Shown in pieces: positions 13,701 through 25,325 of a stretch of DNA of 64,000 nt (the stretch's first letter is position 1; every line of letters starts with the position of its first letter). This stretch comes from Lingula anatina (taxonomy: Eukaryota; Brachiopoda; Lingulata; Lingulida; Lingulidae). The translations under genes and the position numbers were made by a program. Below the pieces are notes generated by a model that searched no databases, was not told the origin of the DNA, and saw only the letters and a list, made by a program, of their open reading frames with translations. The stretch covers positions 582,542 through 646,541 of the forward strand of contig NW_019775425.1 in NCBI RefSeq assembly GCF_001039355.2, given 5' to 3'.

Positions 13701-16700
13701 TTGCCTTTGCAGAAGAGGAAGTCGCCTGCTTCACCTGCGTGTTTCTTTCTTTTCTTTTTTTTACATGTGATTATTATTCCTGGCATTCAATGTAGAATCA
13801 CAAGTATTTCACTTGTGGTATACCATTAAACCAAAAAGCAAGCCTACCTGCACCATGTTGAGTTCTGCTTGAAGACTGTCACCACTTTCTGCTACAATAT
13901 TGACTAAACTTTCTTTCTCAGTTAACTGCAAGTGGATTGGTACAAATAGGTAAATGTGTTGTTTTTTCATGCAAAATAGTAATTTGCATTCATTAATAAT
14001 CTATATGATCTATGACATTAAATGTGCAACACCCACTCTCCAAACAAGAATTTAAAATTCTTGGCAAATTCAAGGCACTTTAAAAGCTAAATTTTTTCTT
14101 TTCAATTTTCCTCAAACCTGTTGAACAAAAGCAACATAATCAGTGTAGTACAGCAGAACAGGTGCAGATAATTCAAGGTCACCTTAGTGCCCCTATTTCA
14201 AACACCGACTGAAAATTCAGATACTGCAGTTTTACAAAAACAACATAATCAGTGGTGCACAACAGAAAAAGTGCACATTATTTAAGGTCGCCTGTGCGCC
14301 TGTAAAAAAACACCAATTAGGGAATCTGTCAGAAACTGCAGTTTTACGAAAACAACATTCTAACTGTTAATCAAAATTTCCAATGAAATGGGAATTCCAA
14401 GGAAATGTGGAGTTGTTTCCTCCAACCTTAAAAACCCCTTTGATTCATCAAAATGTGTTGATCAGCCAGGATTAGCTAAAACAGAAATAATCATTTCCAC
14501 ATTCTCAAAGTTGATCTGGTTACCAATTACAATAAGCATAATCAAGGGATCTTTGGAAACTAATTCATTTGTAAAACTGTTAATTAAAATTTCCTACTGA
14601 CTCTTTTCCTTTTACATGAAATATAATTAATCAAGATACCTTCTTTTCTGCTTCTGAGAGACTTTCTTCTAGGTTTTCTTTTTCTTTAGTAGTTATGTAA
14701 AGCTTTTCTTCCAACCCCCGATACTTGGCTGAAAAATAATACAAGTATCATTTGACACAGGAAAAGTTCAAATCACTCTTCTTCACACATAATATAAAGG
14801 CAAAGACTGGGATTAAGTGAGAGCTGCAATTAGGGGGATTTGTATTTCACTGTTATTATACAGTGCTAAGACCTATTAACCATATTTTAAATATAGCTAC
14901 AGCAAATACCACACAGGTATCAGCTACAATAACAAAATGTGAAAAAAAAATCTAACCCTTTCTTTTAAATTCATGTTCAGCACCAAAAATATTTAACAGG
15001 TTGTTTTACTTACCCATATAGTCAAACTCCTTTCTCCTTTTGGACTAAAAATAGATAAAACAATACATTATTAATAACTACTTTAGTTGAAGTTTAACAA
15101 AGCATTCATATCTGTAAGGTCACCAAAATATATAACCTCTTTCAAAACCAATAAAGCATTACTTTTGTTTAGGTTGAGAATATTAAGGATACATATATAT
15201 ATATAATGGTGTTGTTTACCTTCCCAGAGCAAGCCAAACAAGACCAAAATATGGATAGGACAATAGTGACCAATGTCGCAAACATGGTGGTGGTAGGGGG
15301 AAGACCCACTACGTCCTCAGCAATGGTTTCCTTCATTGGATCTGGCAGCTATAGTACGAAAAGAATGAAAATAAAAGGATCACAGTCCAGAAAGATTGGT
15401 CTGACAGTGCAGCACTGAAAATAAATGTAGTAGCTGCTTTATACCAAAATGGAATCCAAAATTGTCTAATTTGAATTATTCTTCAAATCATCCTTAAACA
15501 CATTAAAACAGAACAAAATATGAAGTTACATTATGTAAAATCTTTAACCAAACAAATAACACACTCACCAAATCCACCAAAAGCTGCATGAATGGTTCAC
15601 TGGTAGCCATCACAACAAATACTAAAGCTTTAATACCAGTTGGAGGCTTGTGTAGACTTTCTTTTTCAGGGGCAGCCCCAGCCTGATCTTCACCTTGTAG
15701 AGACCTAGGCAAACTGTCCGTCCCCTGCACATTTCCATCACCACCCATTGGTGCTGCTTTAGTGCTGGTGTCCGACTTAATATTATGATTCAATGGTTTT
15801 CTGTTCAGGAAGTCTGCATCACTCCTGTACTCCTCTTTGACCAAGTCCCCCAGATATGGTTGGTTGGGAGGTGGGGCTGTTGGGCCATCAGAGTCATTCT
15901 TCTTTGATGGAATGTCAATGGCAGGGGTGCTTCCCATCCCCAGGGGGTCTGCACCTCCTCCCTGGGTTCCAGCACCACTGGTGCCATCTTGTATCATAAC
16001 AGTAGGTGGTGTGACTGCTTCAACTGGTGGCATTGGTATCTCATCATCCACAGAAGGCACAGTAGTAATGGTGTCCGGTTTATTTGTAATAGTTTCCTGT
16101 AATGTGCTATCTTTCTCATCTTTTTCCTCTTTCTTAGCAGTATCCTTGATACCTTCAGGCGGAGTTTCTCTCAGAGTGTCTATGATACTTGCTTTAGCAT
16201 CTCCACTCGTTGTATGCAGGACTGTTGCTTGGGAAGTCATCCCCTGTGTTTGCTGTGGTGAAGTAGCTGTCAACTCAGATTGACTACCCTCAACTTCACT
16301 ACTTTCACGGGGTTCTACAGAAGATATGGCTTCCTGAGGCGATACAGATGGCTCAACCTGAATACTGTTTGATGCAAAATCTGCCTGTGCAGTGTTACCA
16401 CTTTCAGTTGTCTCTTCTACTGGCTGGATGCTGATGGATGACACTGCCTCAGTAAAGCTTGGACTTGATGGACCATCAGCAAAATAAAGGTCATCAGGGT
16501 CCATTGGTATGGGTGTTCCATCTATCAATTCCATGGTGGTCCCATCAATGATGGTTGTTGAGTCCTGCTCCGTTGTAGTAGATGACACATCAGCAGAAGT
16601 TCCAAGAATTCCTTCCTTAATTATTTCCTTATCTTCTTCCTTTGTCATTTCAGGTTTTGGCTTGTCTTTATCTTTTTCAATATCCGCCTTATCCGCTCCA

Positions 16701-19700
16701 GAGTCATCCAGTTTCATACCTTCAGCTACATCTTCTGGGGGTGATGGTGTATTGTCTTGAGACTCACCTGCCTTTTGACCTTCAGAAAATTCTTTGGTGG
16801 GATCAGGAAATCCTTTGTTAGGGTCAGGTGTGCCTTCAACTATTTTACCAGCTGAATCCTTTATATCTATCTGTTTTTCTTCTTCTGTCCTCTCTATTTC
16901 CAAAGGACCAGCTTTGTCTGGTATTTTCTGATCTGCATCAATGTCTGGCACTGAGGGAGATGCCTCTGGTGGGGCAGGTGTTGTTTCTTCAACTGATGAG
17001 GGCTCAGACTTGTCTGAAGACTCAGAAATGCTGGCTTCCTCCTCAGTCTCACTTTCTTCCTCATAAGGTAGATCCTCTTGAGGTTGGTGACTCCCATCAA
17101 GTGGCTGAACTTCAGGTTGATGGCTTGCTTGATGCTCTTGACTTGCTCCAGGCTGTTGGCCTTCTTCAGGTAAATGACCTTCCGGAGGCGGCAGACTGCC
17201 TTGAGATGGTTGGACCTGTTCAAGTGGCTGTTGACCCTGTTGAGATGATTTGTCTTCTCTCTGATTATCTTTTGCTCCTGTGTTGTCTATTGCTTCTTGA
17301 GGTTCTTTGTCCTGGTTTGGTTTCTGTTCACCATCTTGTAAAGTTGGTGGAGGTATGATTGGTTGTGCATCTCCTGCTGGGGGGACAGTGGCAGTGTTCT
17401 CCTCTTGTGTTGGTGGTGTAACAATGGGGGTTGTTTCTGTAACTATGGGCTTCTCCTGGTGTTGTTGCTGTTGTTGTTGCTGCTCCTGCTGTTGTTGTTG
17501 TTGATTTGGTTCCTCACTCTGCTTTTCTTGCTGTTGTTTTCTCTGCTGCTGTTCTTGCTGTTGCTGCTTTTCTTGTTGTTCCTGAGGCTGCAGTACTTCA
17601 ACTGTGGGTGTTGTAGCAACAACTGGTTGCTCTACAATAATTTGTGTTGTAGGTGTGGCAGAAGAGTCATCCACAACCAATGCATCTCCAGTGATAGTGG
17701 ATACAGTAATAGTGGGGGTGTCATCTGGTTCTGTTCGCTCAGGGGATTCAGTATCATGCACACTGTTTTCTTCCGCAGGCTCACTCTTAGTGGCTGTACT
17801 GTCAGGCTGGGTATCTGATTCTTGACCACCTGTCTCCTTGGTTTCTTCCATTGCTGGTACAGGTTCTAAGAAGGGAACAAAAGCTTTTTTAAAAGATGTG
17901 CTTTCTAAATTTGGTTTTTTAATGCACATTTATAAGAATTTAATTTTTATGTTTTTTATTTACTGACAAACTAAAGATAAAAACTGTTTAATTAAATTAC
18001 TGCATGTTACTGGCATTAAACAAACTCTAAGACACATACCTTTCTCACTCTCATGTGAACCTTTATGAATTTCCGGTTCTTTGGTTTTCTCTTCCAGTAT
18101 TGCATTCAAATCTAAGGAAGCAAATATTTCCCACTAGTTTACATTAATTTAGAAATTACATAATTATTGATCAAGGTAAACAATATCAATAACCACATTA
18201 AAAAGAGAAAATGTGATTTACTTGAATATTTTGTTTATTTACAAATAAGGGTATTTCTGCCCAAGTGCAAGCAAAGGCATATGCAATTTGTATCAGGCCC
18301 CTAAACTAAACATAAGGTCTATACTTTGTAGGCCTACTCAAAGTGAAGGCAGGTACATCTTTACATGAGATTTAACATACAACATAGTCACTAGAATCTT
18401 TAAACTTGTTTGGTTAAAATTTGTTAACTTACGGTCTACATGCTCTTCTGCATATTCTTCTTCCACTGTTTCTCCATGTTGCAAGTGCTTTTCTCTAAGG
18501 CGTTCTAATGCTTCATTAGGGTCATGGTCATCATCTTTAAAAGTGTAACAGATCATCCATACGTACATCTTTATAAAATTTTGGCAGTGAGGAGAGTACC
18601 CACGTTCCTCTAATGGGAACATCTAGTTATTCTTAAATTCAAACTGCATGAATAAACTTTCCCTCTCTACTTTCTTCATTTTTTCAGTGTCAAACTGGCC
18701 CTGATTCAATGCCATTGATTACAAATGTGCAATTGGCAGATAAAAAGTTTCTTAAATTCTGAACTACCTGTTGCTAAATCTTGAGTCTCTTGCACTTCAT
18801 CTTGTTTCTAGGAAAATAACAAAATTATTGATATAAGCCTTCCATTTAAATGATCTCTTTCTTCAAACTGTATCAAAACACATGAAACACTAAATTGTTT
18901 TTGAGATAACTCAATAATTATGAGATTATTGAATTACTGAGATAATTCAATAATCTCAAACTTAGTTTTCACTTTGTATTTTCTGCCATGAGAATACAGT
19001 GTGATATTCATTTGTAGATATGAATTCAAGTGTTTTTCATCTCCAAGTGTTAGCCAGTAAACCATAAAATCTATTTATTAATAAGATAAAAACAATTTCT
19101 CTATGTGAAAAAAATTATATCACATCAATATGTTCATTCATACCCAAACACCACATGAATATTTTATGCTAAAAGCATGAGCTCAAGTTAGGAAGTGTGA
19201 AAGCATGCAGGTATAGACTGTTCAACTGTTTACCTTTTCCTCTGAAGAGAACATTGATGTAAGTGAGCTCCATAGCCCTTTAGCTTCAGGCTAGAGGGGA
19301 GATATAAACATAAAGCCACTCAAAACATAAAAAAGAAAGTGTCACACTGCTTCTACCAACACAAGAAAAATTATTTAGCATGTCAAGAAAACATCATATT
19401 ACATCACGGCACCTCAGATATTGTTTTAAATGTGAAGGATTTCCCTCAAAGAAGAAAAAACAATGGCAATCAAATTTAAAATTCAACTTGGTAGTATAGA
19501 ACCCAAGGTCATACTGTGGCAGCATTTTTACAACCTGCTTAGTGTAATAGATTAAAACGTCACCACATCCCACAGATATTTGTTCATATTTCTTGTTTTA
19601 GCAGAAGCTAGGATAAACATGTTAATAAAAGCAGTGGCTTAAGATAGTGTTAAAGAATGTAAAATGTCATAAAGGAAAGTTATAAATTTCTACAACCACC

Positions 19701-22700
19701 ATGTTAGAACATTTAAAAGAAATTGTGAAATAAGTAATGGTATAAAACATAATCACTTTTCTACAAATGTATCAAAAAAAATTATGATGAAGATAGCCAT
19801 CTCTCCACTTTCTGTGCAATTTATTCCAGGTATCAGTCATGGTTATGTGATGTGAAGGAGACAAAATGACTGCACTTGCTTTGAAACAACCCAGTTAACA
19901 GTATTACCTCTACCCTCAGCATTGCTTCTCAACACCCTCTAATTGATCTTTATTTGGCAATAAACTAATGGTCCAAAAAATCTTATATACTGGGCACACT
20001 GCTACAACAAACCTGTTGTTCAGTCTGATGAGTGTCAGACTGAGTCTCCTCTGGCTCTCCAGGTTCCTCTCTTACATCACCTGAAGGTGTGGTTGTGTCT
20101 AAAATAATTTTTAAAAATAGCTTGGATAGACGAAAAGCAACATTTCTGAATATTACACACATTGAAGTATGTGTGCTCATATACACACACATACAAACAT
20201 ACAGACAAAAATTCTTATCAATAATAATTGTAACTTATGGGGATATTAACTACCTATTACTTACCAATATATTTACTATTTTATTAAGTGTCTTTGAGCA
20301 AATTATATGAATAATAATTCTGACTCAAGATCAGTAAAGCTGATATTTGCTTTTTCATTCTTATACTTTTTCAAAGAAAAAAAATATATAGTTGTAATAA
20401 GCAGGGAAAGAAAAATCAGATTTGTGGGGTTTTACATGAAAATATTAGACATATAAAAACTATTTAGATTATAATTACCTGGCTCTGTTTCAGGTAGTTC
20501 TGTATCATATTCTTCATTACCATTTTGATTTTCTTCTCTCATTTCCTCATCCTCATCCTCTCCATCTTCTTCCTCATCATCATATTCTGTGTCACTGTCA
20601 TATTGTTCTTCATCATCCTCATTTTGTTGTTGCTGCTCTTTGTTACCTTGCTGCTGTTGTTGCTGCAGTGGGTCCTGCTGTTGATCCTGCTGCGTGTGCT
20701 GCTGTTGTTGTTGATGCAATGGATCATGTTGTTGCTCATGCTGGTGATGTGATGGATCTTGATGTTGATGCAATGAATTTTGTTGAAGTTTTTGCTGCTG
20801 CTGGAATTGTTCCTGTTGCTGTACTGGGTCCTGTTGATGTTCCTGTTGCTGAACTGGTTGATGCTGCTGCTGTTGTACTGTTTCCTCCTGCTGTTGCTGC
20901 ACTGTTTGTTGATGTTGCTGTTGTTGCACTGGATCCTGTTGCTGTACTGGTTGATGTTGCTGCTGTTGCACTGGATCCTCCTGCTGTTGCTGCACTGGAT
21001 CCTGTTGCTGTACTGTTTGTTGATGTTGCTGTTGTTGCACTGGATCCTGTTGCTGTACTGGTTGATGTTGCTGCTGTTGCAATGGATCCTCCTGCTGTTG
21101 CTGCACTGGATCCTGTTGCTGTACTGGTTGATGTTGCTGCTGTTGCTCCACTGGATCCTGTTGCTGTTGTGCATTTCCTGGATCTAAGTCTGAGTTACTT
21201 TGCTGCTGTTGATTTTTCTGTTCTTGTTGATGCAACAACTGCTGTCTCACCAATTCTGCCTCCTGACGCCTACGTTGTGTTTCTGCAGCTACAATATCAT
21301 CAAAAGTCCCTTGTTCTGCCTGCTGCTGATGACCACTGTGATGTTCATGTCCTTCATTTAGTTGGACTGCATCAGAGTGAGAGTCAGGTTGTTGTTGTTG
21401 ATGCTGTTGTTGTTGTTTAGCATGGTCCTGTCCAGTATGTACAGAGTGCTGTGGGTCACTTGTTTGAAGTTGGTCAGCTCCGGTAGAAGGCTGGTCTGAC
21501 AACTGATCAGGTTGCACTGGGGGTGCTTCATTTATTTGAGGTGGCTGCTGCTCCTGTTAAAGCAATGTGTACTTAAAAGTGCCTTTAGATACAGTTTGTA
21601 TCAGTTACTACCTTAAAAATTATAATTATTACATAATTAGTTATATTATCCTTTGGTTAAGTCTGCAGTATTAAAACCTTATCTCAAAAGGCCATAAGTA
21701 TATATATATATAATTTTTAAAAAAAGAGCGAGATAATGTGAACGTCAGGACCTTACCTCAGTATGAACCACATGCTCTGGATTGTGTACATAAACTTTAT
21801 ATTCTGTTACAAAGGAACGAGGGAAGTAACCAAACTTTCCATTGATCTGAAATTGAGTAAGTTTTCAATTCTTTTTTTGTTATGTTAATGCCAAGTCACT
21901 GACATTTTAAGACATCTTGCAGAAGAAGAAAAGCATTAATTGAAATGTATGTATTCTATCAGCAATGCTCAATCATACTGACAAAATGTTTATTGAAAAA
22001 AAAAAGAGACAACTGTCAAAGTCAAAATACACAGGTAAGATCTCACAGGTATAACATTACATTTACACTGTACAAAAAATGTCTGGAAACTCCAAAATCA
22101 CCACAAAATGAAAGAATTTCTGTAATGATTACCTCTCCACCCCAGAATTCAGGCCTATTTCCAGCAGATTTACTAGTTACTCTGATGACATGGTTGGGTT
22201 GGAATGACAGCAATCCTGGCTCTTTAGGATTATGTTTTCTTAATGTACGTACAAGAGAAATAGTACCTGCAAATCAATGAATAGTATGTGCTTTTTGAGT
22301 TGATACAGATAACAGTGTAAGTTTTTTCACAATTTTCATCACAAATTACGTTCAAGAGAAATAGTACCCGCAAACCAATGAAAAATATGCTTTTTGAGAT
22401 GATACAGGTGACACTAACAGTCCAAGTTTTTTTCATCATTTTTGAAACCCAACAAATCAATACAATTTTAAATGATGAATAATCCATAAGAATGATTTGT
22501 GTATGCTGTGTAATTTTACTTTCGGAAGTTTCCTGTTTTGCCAAGCACGTTTATAAATAAGTTAATGAGAAAGACTCATTTACAAAATGCCACCAGGGAG
22601 CAAAAGGTGATATGAAAATGGTGGTAGATAATTAACTTCCATCATAATCAGTGCCTATTCAGCAAGATGTGGCAGATGTATCCAAGGTATCAAGGTATAT

Positions 22701-25032
22701 ATATGCAACATCCCTCCAGAAAGAAAGGAAATAGTAAATGAAGCATTAACAAGGCAGCAAAGCTGTCAAATGTTACTTTGAGAATAATAACTTATGTTAA
22801 CTGGATAAGACTGAAGCTGGCAATTCTAATGATGATAATAGAGGCAGGTGATGGCTGAATTTCTGGACATGATGTCTCTTCATAAAAAAATAAGAGAAAA
22901 AGGGAATTTTGTGTATGGTAAAACAGGACTTACTAATGTATTAAAGATGGGGCCTCCCAACATCTTTTATGCCATCCTGGTCTTATTTTCTGTATTTATT
23001 TACTTGTAGTAAATTACAAGATATTGATTGCAACAGCTTTAGACATCAAGCACATCCTTCAGCTTGCACTCAAGTGTTTAGAAGCTATAAACTGTATAAA
23101 TAATTCAATATCAACAAAGATATCCATAAGCAATTTCCTGCATGTTCTCCGTCCATGCTTTTTTTTCACAATTAAGATGAAAGGACATACAAAATTCATT
23201 CAATATCATAAATGTAGAAGAAATAAGAGTATATCCTACAATAAAAAATTGCAAGTCTTGCATGAGATGGCAAGTGGCATTATTAGGACAAATCTTACTC
23301 CTATTCAATCTATTTATCTTGAGAGGTTAAAAAATATGGCAGTGTCTATCATAAAAGGGTTTCTATCCAGCTCACAACCTTTTTAATTTTTTACATTGCA
23401 ACTCTCTGCTTTTATTTGCTCAGGTAGTAAACCTTTTAATACAAACTTTCAGCTGTAAACATCAGCCATAAACCTTTTTAATACAAACTTTTAAAAACTG
23501 CTTTTAAAGTGTTTTCACACAACAACATTGTACAGGATAATTTTTACCAGATACTGTATATTTGTTGACTAAATTAACCAAGATGCCAGGAGATTGGTTA
23601 TTGGGAAGTTTAAAGTTTTGAAAAAAAATGCAGCAATACCCAAAATGTTTGTTTCACTTCACTTTTCAATATTAGACACAGAAGACTAGAAAAGCCAGTG
23701 GGTCAGAAGACTTTTGACAAAGATTCATAAGTAATGTAATCTACTGCATTCTTAAATTCTATTTGCACTTTCTGAGTTTTCTCACTTTTCTACTATTGGT
23801 TAAACAGGTTTTGTATTACACCAGTCATTGTCCCCTTAGTGTTCAGTAAGAGGTGCTGTATCATGACCACTTTTGTTTCACCTCTGATACTAGTAAGTAA
23901 GTCTAGTACTAGTAAGTTAAAACTGTGGGGAATAGATTTTTCATGGTTGGGGGTCTTCTTTCTAGAAGAATTTTTCAACTTTGTTCCTGGCCAATATTAT
24001 AACACCATGGGACACGACTCCACAAGGGTAGTTTTGGAATTTTGCCTTAGGGAAAATGGGGAGTCTACTAAAAAACTTTAGAGATATGGAGTCATTATTA
24101 TTATTATTATTACTACTAATCTTTAATTTTTTTTTTTTGGGGGGGGGGGGGGGGGGGNATTCAATAGACCTCTGTTTTTTTTGTTTTGTTTTTTTTTGGG
24201 GGGGGAGGGGATTTTTTCTGCACAGAACTCATTTTTGCAAAGAAAATTAGTAGGGAAGGGAGTATCTGTTGGCCACTGTTGTAGGTATCTTGGGATAATA
24301 TCCGGTGTGGGTATCCAGACTAGGGTGGTACAAGAAAATAGGGTTCCCAGTAAAAAGGCAAGCACCTCCTGCAGCATGGCCTACTTCCTAGGTGCTATGC
24401 TGCAAAGCTTTAAGGATGCGTTCATACTCTTTTTAAGTGAAATAACCCACAATTTACCCAAGCTCACACACAGGAGGACAAAGCAATTCATATACTGAGT
24501 ATCAGAAGCAATTTTATCTATATTTGCAGAAGAAATGCTCTGTAACTAACCCACAGTATTGTTACATCAAAGATTTATATTACGGTGGGGTACGTGTTAA
24601 AGGAAAACCTGACTATTCACCAGATGCAAACCCGATGCAAATTAACTCATTCACTCTGGTTTAGTTATGAAAGAGGTGTGAGTGCATTTAGAGTATTACG
24701 ACTAACAACAGTTTCCTTCATGCATCGCTTCTTAGATGGGGTGTCCGGGCTTCTTGGGACACAGTAAAATTAACAGTAAAATGAACGTGTTGAGCTCCGA
24801 GAACCCACTGGACTGTATATATATAGCAGTTACCACCAAAGTCACTCACCGATGCTATAAGTTTTACTGCTTTAGACAAACTAAAAGGTTCAATCCAGTC
24901 ACTCAACTTAGTACACTCACCTTCGCAGTTAGGATCAGCACACAAGCGAAGATTAGATATTTTTTGGGATTGAGATAAGTGAAGTGAAGCTAAAAACATA
25001 GTTAACAGCAGCCCTTTCATGCGGGCTGCCAT
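7336..25032 (-). CDS. MIA3: TANGO1/MIA3-type ER exit site cargo receptor (about 31 exons)
   Basis: TANGO1 spans the ER membrane at exit sites. Its lumenal SH3 domain captures bulky cargo such as collagen (through Hsp47 in vertebrates), and its cytoplasmic coiled coils and proline-rich domain bind COPII parts. Exons: 25032-24921, 22266-22133, 21846-21757, 21553-20479, 20098-20013, 19290-19234, 18807-18768, 18534-18433, 18111-18040, 17865-15569, 15348-15220, 15044-15014, 14728-14640, 13925-13848, 13625-13515, 13356-13264, 12909-12805, 12582-12551, 12392-12302, 12029-11945, 11616-11567, 11147-11057, 10752-10614, 10229-10128, 9882-9822, 9560-9525, 9318-9251, 9126-9056, 8739-8676, 8426-7915, 7367-7336. 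Phases agree throughout and the sum divides by three (about 2,044 aa; human about 1,907). Domain order (signal peptide, MIA-type SH3, disordered lumenal region, membrane pair, coiled coils, Pro-rich tail) is that of full-length TANGO1 rather than cTAGE5. Confidence 0.9.
7841..8426 (-). CDS. TANGO1 proline-rich exon, with read-through alternative C-terminus
   Basis: The exon encodes the cytoplasmic COPII-binding tail, dominated by tandem DRRSPPP-type units (roughly ten, several with F/Y before D) and later PPPP runs. A strong donor (A|GTAAGTAT) ends the coding part at 7915 and splices in phase to a terminal exon at 7367, giving a short SRSTSRQ...-type end similar in layout to the vertebrate tail. 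If the donor is not used, the frame continues 24 codons to TAA at 7841. Both ends are plausible; I favour the spliced form. Confidence 0.75.
9056..15044 (-). CDS. TANGO1 cytoplasmic coiled-coil exons
   Basis: Seventeen small exons (31-139 nt) encode long Leu/Glu/Lys/Gln heptads that continue from the membrane segment. Family motifs anchor the register: KRRKEFDYM just after the membrane, LQEEVEGWNE (12582-12551), QDKIQAMMDVSR (11616-11567) and NEKKAHENW (9560-9525). The second and third lie near the TEER/cTAGE5-binding part of the vertebrate protein. The exon at 12029-11945 ends in a GC donor. Small phase-compatible exons make exon skipping easy. Confidence 0.85.
14120..14356. repeat. Two-unit tandem repeat in a TANGO1 intron
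   Basis: Two diverged units of about 118 bp share AACAACATAATCAGTG-like starts and CTGCAGTTTTAC ends. They lie between the coiled-coil exons at 13925 and 14640. No function is seen. Confidence 0.6.
15220..17865 (-). CDS. TANGO1 long disordered exon and membrane segments
   Basis: Exon 17865-15569 (2,297 nt) encodes an acidic, Pro/Glu/Thr/Ser-rich region with a Gln-rich stretch near its start (17600-17440), then a hydrophobic segment (GIKALVFVVMATSEPFMQLL) that matches the intramembrane hairpin of TANGO1. Exon 15348-15220 adds LPDPMKETIAEDVVGLPPTT and the transmembrane helix MFATLVTIVLSIFWSCLACS. The LPD...GLP linker between the two hydrophobic pieces is a recognisable family feature. The disordered part has no globular domain that I can see. 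Confidence 0.85.
20479..21553 (-). CDS. TANGO1 glutamine-rich repeat exon
   Basis: This 1,075-nt exon follows the SH3 exons in phase. Residues are mostly Gln and His with tandem units of the type PVQQQDPVQQQQ, ending in an acidic run (DTEYDDEEEDGEDEDEE). The DNA repeats (about 20815-21165) are imperfect copies on a CTGTTGCTG background. It is lumenal by position. The vertebrate protein has an acidic disordered region here but, as I recall, no comparable Gln tract. Confidence 0.8.
21757..25032 (-). CDS. TANGO1 signal peptide and MIA-type SH3 domain exons
   Basis: Exon 1 encodes MAARMKGLLLTMFLASLHLS (signal peptide) and RLCADPNCEG, the Cys-containing start of MIA-family SH3 domains. Its donor is GAAG|GTGAGT at 24921. 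A second GTGAGT at 24849 is in an open frame but gives the wrong phase. Exons 2 and 3 give LLSFQPNHVIRV, FWGGE and INGKFGYFPRSFV, the SH3 strands with the typical GYFP near the end. The domain would bind cargo or chaperones in the ER lumen. Confidence 0.88.
22246..22440. repeat. Tandem duplication over the TANGO1 exon 2 acceptor
   Basis: Two units of about 100 bp (22246-22346 and 22347-22440) share the start of exon 2, its 3' splice site and intron sequence. In the outer unit the acceptor CAG reads CGG on the minus strand, so only the inner acceptor is usable. Confidence 0.7.
22450..24860. other. TANGO1 intron 1, no gene seen; contains a gap
   Basis: AT-rich intron with a homopolymer (T then G) at 24127-24157 running into an N at 24158. 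A 120-codon plus-strand frame near 23024-23386 has no recognisable content. Confidence 0.5.
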
Positions 25033-25037
25033 CTTTC
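25024..25037 (-). promoter_or_regulatory. YY1-like motif overlapping the TANGO1 start codon
   Basis: The minus strand reads GAAAGATGGCAGCC over the ATG at 25032, a good match to the AAGATGGCGGC YY1 consensus. Such motifs often lie just downstream of the TSS and over the start codon, so the 5' UTR may be very short. Confidence 0.4.
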
Positions 25038-25076
25038 TTCAAGCACACGTCAACACAGAATGTGCCGCCACCTATC

Positions 25077-25122
25077 CATATGTGTCCTATTTTACAATTG
25101 TGAAAGATCCCACTGTTTGAGC
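25077..25122. repeat. 46-bp direct repeat near a gap (partner 26165-26210)
   Basis: The stretch from CATATGTGTCC-like sequence to CACTGTTTGAGC recurs at 26165-26210. The first copy is followed by a transposon end; the second continues GGGTTTAGTT as an apparent empty site. The N at 25325 lies between them. Confidence 0.65.
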
Positions 25123-25200
25123 GGGGGCGTCTCGATAGTCCGAAGGTTCATTGGTCCGAAGGTTCGATAGTCCGAAGGTTCGATAGTCCGAATGTAGGCC
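25123..25200. mobile_element. Fragment of the GTCCGAAGGTTC terminal-inverted-repeat element
   Basis: It begins GGGGGCGTCTCGATAGTCCG, the same terminus as the complete copy at 46021, then repeats (G/A)GTCCGAAGGTTC four times. An inverted terminus (CTATCGAGACGCCCCC) lies at 27343-27358, just after another gap. Confidence 0.7.
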
Positions 25201-25230
25201 CGCTGTATAAGTGTATAGTGAATTACATGT

Positions 25231-25325
25231 ACAGGGGCGGATCCAAGATTATTTGAAGGGGGGTCTGCGGTTGCAAACCCCCACCCCCCTTGGCGTAGGA
25301 TCTGGGGCCCGCTAAAGGGCCCCGN
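25231..25325. repeat. Dispersed short repeat, copy b (truncated by gap)
   Basis: It starts GGGGCGGATCCAAGATTATT and shares the CCCCTTGGCG...GGGGCCCGCTAAAGGGCCCC core with copy a, then stops at the N. The following 25,330-26,160 has no gene that I can support; small open frames there lack recognisable content. Confidence 0.6.

Noticed and set aside
15837-17825. Several plus-strand frames opposite the long TANGO1 exon
   Set aside because: Antisense shadows of a repetitive, stop-poor coding exon.
20668-21420. Long plus-strand frame (250 codons) opposite the Gln-rich exon
   Set aside because: Mirror of the CAG/CTG repeats of the TANGO1 exon; low-complexity Val/Ala/Asp with no start context.
23024-23386. 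120-codon plus-strand frame in TANGO1 intron 1
   Set aside because: AT-rich composition, no family motif, no splice partners.
24718-24920. Continuation of the TANGO1 exon 1 frame to a second GTGAGT donor at 24849
   Set aside because: Its phase does not fit exon 2, and the extra residues would interrupt the SH3 domain; the donor at 24921 fits both.
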